DNA of 64,000 nt from Euborellia annulipes (lineage: Eukaryota > Arthropoda > Insecta > Dermaptera > Anisolabididae): contig JAKCPI010000367.1 in assembly GCA_023213315.1 (NCBI GenBank), positions 124,001-188,000 of the forward strand, given 5' to 3'. A program made the translations under genes and the position numbers. Shown here in pieces: positions 57,981-64,000 of the stretch (the stretch's first letter is position 1; each line of letters opens with the position of its first letter). The notes below the pieces were generated by a model. The model was not told where the DNA came from. It saw only the letters and a list, made by a program, of their open reading frames with translations, and made no database searches.

Positions 57981-59584
57981 AAATACAATAAAAGATTTTT
58001 TATTTAATCTCCTGGCTGCAATGTTCCTTCGGCTTCCTGATTAGATTTTCACAGTCATAAGACATTAAAATTCAATTTTTGAGTTAATTTTACGAAACGT
58101 TGTCTTTTGAGTGTCGAAAATATATTTCCACTCTTTGCTATTGATTCAGGCCTATTTGTTGCCCGGTTATTTAATTGTAGGCCTATGTGTTTACAAAAAT
58201 TTCAAACGCCTTTTCTTAAATTGTTGAATTTCGGACTTTCGCCTCTTTGATTCTCAGCAGGCGATATAGTCTATACTTATCGAATGGTGACGAAATTTAG
58301 TTCAATTCACAGACTTTTTTTACAAGAAAAATAAAAATAAAAGTAAATCTATCTATTACGCTGATTTCCCATTTTATTTTGTACTTGATAATATATAATT
58401 ATAGTCTGGCCGTTTTCAGATTTATTATCACGAAGAAAGCAAAAAGATTTTCCTCCTAGAAAAGCTGTACCCAACACAATGTCCCTATTTTCTGCCTATC
58501 TTAGAGAGGGAAGGCTGTATTAATTACTTTTTACGTATCACTGAAAAAAGATTTCTATTAACATTTTCTATTTATTTCTTTTTAAAGAATTTCATTTGTA
58601 TTTTATGAATTTAACATTTTTTTTTTATTTGGGTGGAAAATAATCTCGCATTAATATTATCACCACCCAATTCCAATTCTGTTTAAAAAGTGATTATAAA
58701 ATTTCCAATCAAATGAAAATGTCAAGAGAGAAAGAAGATTGAGTTTTCATTTTTTCCTAAATACTAACAAGTAAGCTAAAAACGGATTAAAGGGATTAAT
58801 TCATAAAATAAATTAATTATTAAAGCTACATTTTTACTGATAGAAGTAATCATATCAAATTTGTCATTTTATGGCCTTTATGATACGATTTAGCAATTTT
58901 CGTGTGATTTTTCAACGTGAACAATTAACTTTAATTTCTTTTATTTATCACTTGCTTCTTAGAGGTAATTATAATCTAACTAGAGGTCAAAGTTACAGCT
59001 AAACGATAAAATCTATTTAAATTATATTGGCTACCAATTAATTTAAATAAATAAGGATATGGCCTTGACCGTCAAAAAAAATTAAATTTGCCATTTGATC
59101 ATAGATGCATATCATTCGATTTTGTTAAACAGAGAATGGTTTTTATGTATTTTTTCTATTATTTAGCTTAGAACTTTTATTAAAATAGATTTGCAAATAT
59201 GAAAAGTAATAAATTTAATTTAATTTGGTGTAGGGTATATAATTTTTATTTGCATATATATGATGCATATTAAAAAGATTTGTGCAAACTCCTTTAATAA
59301 TTAGAATTTAGTGAATAAAATCTAAGCTTATGAATATTGACCAATGGTGATATAATTCGGTTAACAAAGGATATTTTGAATATTTTTCGTCCATTTCGAA
59401 ATATTCAATATTGTTCCGATGATTTAAATGACATTTAAAATGACCATAATTTCCATTTTAATTGCACTAGCGAGCTTTCAAAATTGAATTATTGGGATTA
59501 TTTTTGTGACGTCATATGTTTCGAAAACAGCCACAAATCCACCCTTTAAGCGTGAGAACGGATCTGAAGATGATTGAATGGGGA

Positions 59585-59962
59585 TGTTAAAATTGAATAT
59601 GGAAAGGGGCGGGGGAGGGGGGGCGAGAGGCGTGTCTACTGGTGTAAAATTTGGGGGAGGTGCTTGTTTGAAATTCCAAACACCCTTTTATAAACATGTA
59701 TGGACGACTTATAACCGCAGAGAATGGAGGGGTATTGACCCTTCAAAGAAAAGGTATAAATTGGCAATAGCCACATGAAATTAGACTCAATAAATTTAAA
59801 AACAATTAGAATAAATAATTAACTAATTATTAGAAAATCAATTATAGTCAGTTGATAAACATTCAACATTCAATGTAATTAATTCCTATTCAATAAGTCT
59901 TTTATAATAAATATATTTTATATTATACTCAAAACGTGCATTTAATTATCAAAGTTATAACA
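59585..59962 (+). mobile_element. 5' LTR of a Ty3/gypsy retrotransposon
   Basis: It is inferred from the ends TGTTA (59585) and TAACA (59958-59962), a TATAAA at 59755-59760 and an AATAAA at 59789-59794, and from lying immediately before a primer-binding site and gag. A G-rich run lies near the start (59605-59622). The left boundary rests on the TGTTA motif alone, because the 3' LTR is outside the window. The frame at 59578-59778 across the LTR is spurious. Confidence 0.6.
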
Positions 59963-59966
59963 AAAA

Positions 59967-59980
59967 TTGGCGACGAGGAT
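59967..59980 (+). other. Primer-binding site of the gypsy element
   Basis: TTGGCGACGAGGAT lies 4 nt after the LTR end. TGG at its start is complementary to a tRNA 3' CCA end. This phrase is typical of gypsy-class primer-binding regions. The priming tRNA was not determined. Confidence 0.65.
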
Positions 59981-60107
59981 AAAACCGGAAGAATTTAAAA
60001 GCAAAATATTATAAATCGAATCGAAAATCAAAAACAATCGAAATAAAAATTTATCAAATAAAATAAGGTAAATAACTTATAATATCTTTAATATATAAAT
60101 ATTTAAA

Positions 60108-60404
60108 ATGGATGCGACCCAATTTGCGCAAATATTAGAAGCATTTAATAAGAGCCAGCAACAAATTATTCAATCAATATTAAATCAACCAATTAATTCA
60201 AGTCAAAATCCACCATCAAATTTATCAGGAACCCTTCTCTTACCCTTTGAAAATTTCAATCCAGAAAAAGAAAATTTCAAATTATATAAACAAAGATTTG
60301 AGAATTATGTAAAAATGAAGGGAATTTTCGAAGACAAGAATCGTTCGAAACAACTATTTATTAACTCAATAGGATCAACGCATTTTAAATTACTCGTTTC
60401 GCTT
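60108..60404 (+). CDS. gag N-terminus of the gypsy element (interrupted)
   Basis: ATG at 60108 opens MDATQFAQILEAFNKSQQQI, a glutamine- and asparagine-rich gag start, followed by LPFENFNPEKENFKLYKQRF, the beginning of the capsid domain. The frame ends after about 99 codons because an unrelated LINE-derived insertion starts there. The capsid resumes beyond the insertion at about 61911 in the same register of the plus strand. As it stands the product would be a short, truncated capsid fragment. Confidence 0.85.
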
Positions 60405-60836
60405 TAAATAAATAAATAAATAAATAAATTTATTACGACCCGCTTAGAGGCACCAGTCCTCGGTGGCTAGGTCCAACAAACACAATACAAATTTAAATAC
60501 AATAACAAATACAACAAAACAAAACAAAACAAAAGGAAAAAAGAAAAAGAAAAAAAAAATAAAAAAAATAAAACAAAATAAATAAATAGAAATGTATGCT
60601 CATTAACAATCAACATGTTCATGCATTTCCATCGAAAGAAATATAAAAAAAAAACAATATTAAAAAATTCACGCAAGCCACGAGACCAGGAGTAAACGTC
60701 GCATTAGCCATCCCGACATTCGCCTTAAGCTGTTAAGGAAAACCTGGCCAAAACCTTAACAAGGATGGTATGACCTCTCTACCTCAACTATTCTCTGCGA
60801 TCAAGAACTAAATAAAAATTTCACACAACTAGCACA

Positions 60837-60950
60837 TTAGGACTTGACAAAATTGATTATAGATTTAATCATAGGGGGCAGAGGACTATAATCCCAAGTA
60901 TTGACAGACAAACCGTTCCACAAATCAATTCCAGATCCTACAGAATTTTG
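60837..60950 (-). pseudogene. LINE ORF2 C-terminal remnant
   Basis: On the minus strand the frame reads GIDLWNGLSVNTWDYSPLPP then IKSIINFVKS and stops at 60837. This resembles the conserved tail of LINE reverse transcriptases, where a WN(K/G)LP phrase precedes a short C-terminal helix. The reverse transcriptase proper is absent, and the frame differs from that of the ORF2 start just upstream, so no fused protein is made. Confidence 0.65.
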
Positions 60951-60994
60951 TTTAATATACTCCTACAATTAAGGACTAACACTTTAAACCCCAT
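60945..60994 (-). pseudogene. LINE ORF2 N-terminal remnant (endonuclease start)
   Basis: ATG at 60994 (minus) opens MGFKVLVLNCRSILNKI, the first strand of an apurinic endonuclease-type domain, where LN(A/C)RS..NK is the recurrent LINE motif. It stops almost at once at the deletion junction. It starts 41 nt beyond the ORF1 stop, the usual LINE order. Confidence 0.7.
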
Positions 60995-61034
60995 ATTCTT
61001 ACTGACTAAAGTAGTTGTCCTCTTACCCCTCCAT

Positions 61035-61781
61035 CTAGTTTTTTTGATTCTCTAATATTGTCTCAACACACACCTTCCCTAACTTGTAGGAACCAGACCT
61101 ATTTAAATTAATTCCATTCCTCCCCAAATCCTTACAATTTAGGTAACTATTTGGATTCTTGAACGTACAACCATACTGAGAACAGACTCTACTCAAAATG
61201 TCATTGGCCCAATCAATTCTTCTAAAATCAACATCTCTCCTATAGACTATCCCATTAAAAATAAATTTTGCCCCGTTAAATTTATCCCGAAGACAATTAA
61301 CTAACCTATCAAATTTCCACCTAAATATTTCTGGACTAGCATCATAAATATTATGCGTACCTACATGGACAAACACTAAATCCCTTCCACCTCCTACATA
61401 ACCCTCTACAATGTCAGCTAACTGTTCAAATCTCACCCCAGGAAAATACCAGGATTTAAACCCACTAGATGCTACATAAGAAGCCGAATATTTAAACAAA
61501 CTATCGCCTAATATCAAAACCCGATCACTAATCCCCCTAACTATATCTGAATTATTTAACATAATTTCACTTCCCTGACAGACATCCGAATCTCCCTGTC
61601 CTTGGCCAATAACATTTTTAATCGAATCTAACTCATCCCGAAGCCGAGCTAATTCGCTCTCTAAATTACAAATCACCTGATTAAGTCTCTCTACACTATC
61701 ATCTTCTGGACATGACCTATCATCGGTTCCTACACCTATACTTCTAGTCCCAAGCCTACATTGGCTACGCGTTTTGACCAT
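61035..61781 (-). CDS. LINE ORF1-like protein with SGNH-hydrolase fold
   Basis: It is 248 aa from the preferred start MVKTRSQC; an upstream in-frame ATG at 61817 would only add a phenylalanine run from the pyrimidine tract. Residues about 29-58 (SVERLNQVICNLESELARLR) form a likely coiled coil. The SGNH fold follows: block I GDS at about 92-94, an HVGTHN block III at about 139-144, and LGRNGINLNRSG at about 219-230 where block V (D-x-x-H) should be. The nucleophile serine is present, but the block V aspartate and histidine both appear as asparagine, so hydrolase activity is doubtful. SGNH or 'esterase' domains are known in ORF1 proteins of several LINE clades, where they are thought to help bind lipid or nucleic acid. 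The frame is intact, so the insertion is fairly young or still under constraint. Confidence 0.8.
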   Translation of the reverse strand: MVKTRSQCRLGTRSIGVGTDDRSCPEDDSVERLNQVICNLESELARLRDELDSIKNVIGQGQGDSDVCQGSEIMLNNSDIVRGISDRVLILGDSLFKYSASYVASSGFKSWYFPGVRFEQLADIVEGYVGGGRDLVFVHVGTHNIYDASPEIFRWKFDRLVNCLRDKFNGAKFIFNGIVYRRDVDFRRIDWANDILSRVCSQYGCTFKNPNSYLNCKDLGRNGINLNRSGSYKLGKVCVETILENQKN

Positions 61782-61904
61782 TTCGATAAAATAAAAAAAG
61801 AAAAAAAAAATATTCAAAATATTTACCTTAACAACGCAGAGAAATCCTTAGTTAAGCCAAATTCCAAAAGCAAACCCAACTTTTATTATTCCAAAATGTA
61901 GTAA

Positions 61905-64000
61905 AAGAGTTTAAAAAACCCTCCACAAAAAGATCCATCTGAACTCACTTATGATCAAATAATTGAAACATTAGAAAAACATTTATGTCCGAAAAAGAAC
62001 ATATTAGTCGCCCAACACAGATTTTTATTAATTTATCAAAAAGAAAATCAAACAATATCCGAATATGTCGCAACCCTCCGACGCGATATTAATGAATGTG
62101 ATTTTATTTCACCATGTGAATGTAAAATTAATATCTCTGAAATTTTTCTACGTGCGCAATTTATAAGGGGCATCCATGACAATTCAATCCGTGAACAAAT
62201 TTTACAATCAGAAGTCAAAGAATTTGAAGCAATCGTTCAAAAAGCTATCGCTTTAGAAGCCGCAAGAATCGATAGTCGTGAGCTTGGTTCAAAACAACCT
62301 CGAACATCAGATTCAAAATTGGAAGTAAACAAAATTACAAATTCACATCAAAGTCGAAAATTTGACCGGGAAAATCAAAACTATTTAAATTATAGAAGAC
62401 GATCAACTTCAAATTCTAACATAAAGCAATTTCGATCACCGTCAAGATCACGAATTGATTATCATCGACTAGGAATAGATAATTTATGTATTCGATGCGG
62501 CAGGGATAATCACAAAGCAAATAATTGTCGAACTGATCCAAAATCTCTTCATTGCAAATCGTGTGGCCGTACCGGACATGTTCAACGAGTTTGTATTCGC
62601 TCTTTGCTTACTTCATCAACAAATCAAAATTTTCGAAATTCAACAAAATCAATCGAAGAGGTCGAAATTCAACAAGATTATGGAATTCACCAGATTTTAG
62701 ACATTTTTGAAAATCAAAACGCAACAAGAAGAGATTCAGGAAAATTTTTCGTAACTGTTGAAATAGAAGGCCGTCCTCAACAATTCGAAGTGGACTCAGG
62801 AGCAGGTTTTACCTTACTTCCTCGTTCACAATATCAACGACTTAATATCGATATCCCACTTGAAAAATCAACAATTGCCTTTCGATCTTACACCGATAAT
62901 GTATTCGTACCTCATGGAAAAATTAATGTGAATGTGCGATACAAAGATAAAATTTCAAAAGAAGAGGTTTACGTCGTCCCGGATAATTTTTCACCCTTAC
63001 TAGGAAGAACATGGATTCGGCATCTAAATATCGACTTGAAAGAAATTGATCATTTAGATCGACATTTCAACAATCAAATTCATCAAATCGACCCAGTTGA
63101 AGAAATAATGCAAAAATATTCGTCAATCTTCGAACAAAAAGTTGGTTGTATTCCTGACGTCACATGTTCTCTCCACCTTCGTAAAGAATCTAAACCCATT
63201 TTTCTACGTGCCCGTGAAGTGCCATATGCCCTCAGGGGAAAAGTTGAAGAAGAGCTCGATTCACTTGAAGAAGAAGGAATAATTTCAAAAGTCGATCATA
63301 GTGATTGGGGATCACCCTTAGTAATCGTACCCAAACCAGATGGAAAAGTTCGTCTTTGTGTAGACTATAAAATTGGAGTCAACCCTCAGCTCAAATCGGC
63401 ACACTACCCAATTCGACGAATCGAAGAAATTCTCAACAATCTACGTAATTCTAATTATTATTGCCGACTAGATTTATATAAAGCATATCTACATGTAAAA
63501 ATGGATGAAGAAAGTCGATCTATTCAAACGATTTCCACTCATAGGGGTACTTACCTGATGAATCGCCTTTCTTTTGGTATCAAGACGGCTCCAAGTGAAT
63601 TTAACCGGATTCTAGACCAGATTTTACAAGGATTAGATGGTACGATGTCTTACTTTGACGACATAATAATCTATGGACGTACCAGAGAAGAATGCCAATT
63701 TCGACTTGAACAATGTCTTATTCGCTTAAAGAATAATGATTTACATCTAAATAAAAATAAATGTGAATTTTTTAAAAAAGAAATACAATACCTTGGTTAT
63801 ATTATTCGGCAAAATCAAATTTTAAAATCTCCAGAAAAGGTTAGAGCAGTCGTTGAAATGCCCAGGCCAACTAACGCCGATGAAGTTCGTCGATTTCTTG
63901 GAATGGTCACTTATTATTCTCGATTTATCCCCAACTGTTCATCAATGACTTACCCTCTAAGGAATCTTCTCACGAAGTCTTCAAAATTTATTTGGACAAC
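61905..64000 (+). CDS. gypsy gag-pol polyprotein, runs off the window
   Basis: The frame is open from just after a stop at 61902-61904 to the window end (about 698 codons, no stop). It lacks its own start because the capsid N-terminus is cut off by the LINE insertion. Domains in order: rest of capsid (LTYDQIIETLEKHLCPKKN, about 61939-62300); two CCHC zinc knuckles (62487-62528 CIRCGRDNHKANNC, 62553-62594 CKSCGRTGHVQRVC); aspartic protease with DSGA at 62793-62804; reverse transcriptase with LDLYKAY at 63468-63488 and the YFDD active site at 63651-63662; then the start of the RT thumb and connection. Gag and pol share one frame, with no frameshift between zinc knuckle and protease. RNase H, integrase and the 3' LTR are beyond position 64000. 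The coding region downstream of the insertion looks undamaged. Confidence 0.92.

Larger units (their letters stand above)
57669..58045. mobile_element. Palindromic element with paired outward hammerheads
   Basis: The arms start GATCAGGAAACCGAAGAAC then TTTGCAGCCAGGAGTTTAAA, with the inverted counterpart ending CTTCCTGATT at the right. It is the same family as 37468-37800. A hammerhead lies in each arm (57732-57782 minus, 57930-57980 plus). The innermost arms (TTGTCAACAATACACGATCT then TAGGTATTTTAATGTT) are perfectly inverted around an AT-rich centre. Confidence 0.85.
57618..58272. repeat. Outer inverted repeat enclosing a hammerhead palindrome
   Basis: ATCGCCTGCTGAGAATCA near 57620 is inverted at 58250-58267 (TGATTCTCAGCAGGCGAT). 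A second, imperfect pair lies inside it: GAAAGTAAGAAAATTCAA and TTGAATTTCGGACTTTC. This suggests an older inverted-repeat element into which, or around which, the palindrome at 57669-58045 is placed. Confidence 0.55.
35531..59584. other. Gene-free region upstream of Eph
   Basis: No host coding exon was recognised. It holds the family A copies, MITEs, a hAT element and two hammerhead palindromes listed separately. Four stretches are less AT-rich and not obviously repetitive: 36905-37250, 40360-40640, 53210-53430 and 56850-57180. They have no convincing frames and might be conserved non-coding DNA, which only a cross-species alignment could show. The remainder is AT-rich low-complexity sequence. 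Confidence 0.55.
60403..61912 (-). mobile_element. LINE deletion derivative inserted in gag
   Basis: About 1.5 kb in opposite orientation to the gypsy element. Reading the minus strand, it has a 5'UTR, an intact ORF1 (61781-61035), the first codons of ORF2, a deletion junction at about 60940-60955, the last codons of ORF2, a 3'UTR and an (ATTT)n tail at 60406-60431. TTTAAA occurs at both borders (60403, 61910) and may be part of a target duplication, but the A/T context makes it ambiguous. It is non-autonomous, since the reverse transcriptase is gone. The SGNH ORF1 and short microsatellite tail fit a CR1/L2-like clade; the clade is not proven. Confidence 0.8.

Noticed and set aside
59578..59778. 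66-codon frame at the gypsy LTR
   Set aside because: It overlaps the LTR and its G-rich run; there is no gene feature, and gag starts at 60108.
1..64000. CRISPR array, prokaryotic operon or viral genome
   Set aside because: The window shows eukaryotic splice sites, SINEs and retrotransposons; no regularly spaced direct repeats with unique spacers and no operon structure were seen.

Overview
This is a stretch of AT-rich animal nuclear DNA, very probably arthropod. It has a spliced gene with long introns, tRNA-derived SINEs, and many small inverted-repeat DNA transposons. The one host gene recognised is an Eph receptor tyrosine kinase on the minus strand. Its peptide reads like arthropod Eph, for example the stretch EFDAATREPPPWEPESYKLI. 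The species cannot be fixed from the sequence.

Layout. (1) 1-2569 is intronic DNA downstream of the last visible Eph exon. (2) 2570-2855 (-) encodes the core of the Eph ligand-binding domain. (3) 2856-29326 is one Eph intron of about 26.5 kb, filled with SINEs, fold-back elements, a dead mariner and many copies of an undescribed hairpin-bearing repeat, here called family A. (4) 29327-29406 (-) is the preceding Eph exon. (5) 29407-35315 is probably the first intron, with a 735-bp palindrome. (6) 35316-35481 (-) looks like the Eph signal-peptide exon, 5'UTR and start site, but carries an apparent 1-nt frameshift. (7) 35.5-59.6 kb is gene-free upstream DNA, again packed with nested transposons. 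These include a hAT element with perfect 8-bp target duplications, a GC-rich MITE and a Tc1-type MITE. (8) 59585-64000 is the 5' half of a Ty3/gypsy LTR retrotransposon. Its gag is split by a LINE-derived insertion that encodes an intact SGNH-fold ORF1 but keeps only the two ends of ORF2.

The most interesting signal is a set of hammerhead ribozymes. Three separate palindromic elements (10950-11272, 37468-37800, 57669-58045) carry a hammerhead-like motif in each arm. In each element the two motifs lie on opposite strands and point outward. Several are complete: CTGANGA, a paired stem II, GAAA, a minimal stem III ending in TC, and up to 9 bp of stem I. This architecture is that of the minimal hammerheads of Penelope-like retroelements, but no reverse transcriptase accompanies them here.

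Family A (about 660 bp, at least 14 copies or fragments) begins with a long hairpin and ends with a second one that carries the same ACTTTCTCT/AGAGAAAGT sequence. Insertions within insertions give a partial relative chronology: SINE, then hAT, then family A at 48 kb; and family A, then mariner at 5 kb.
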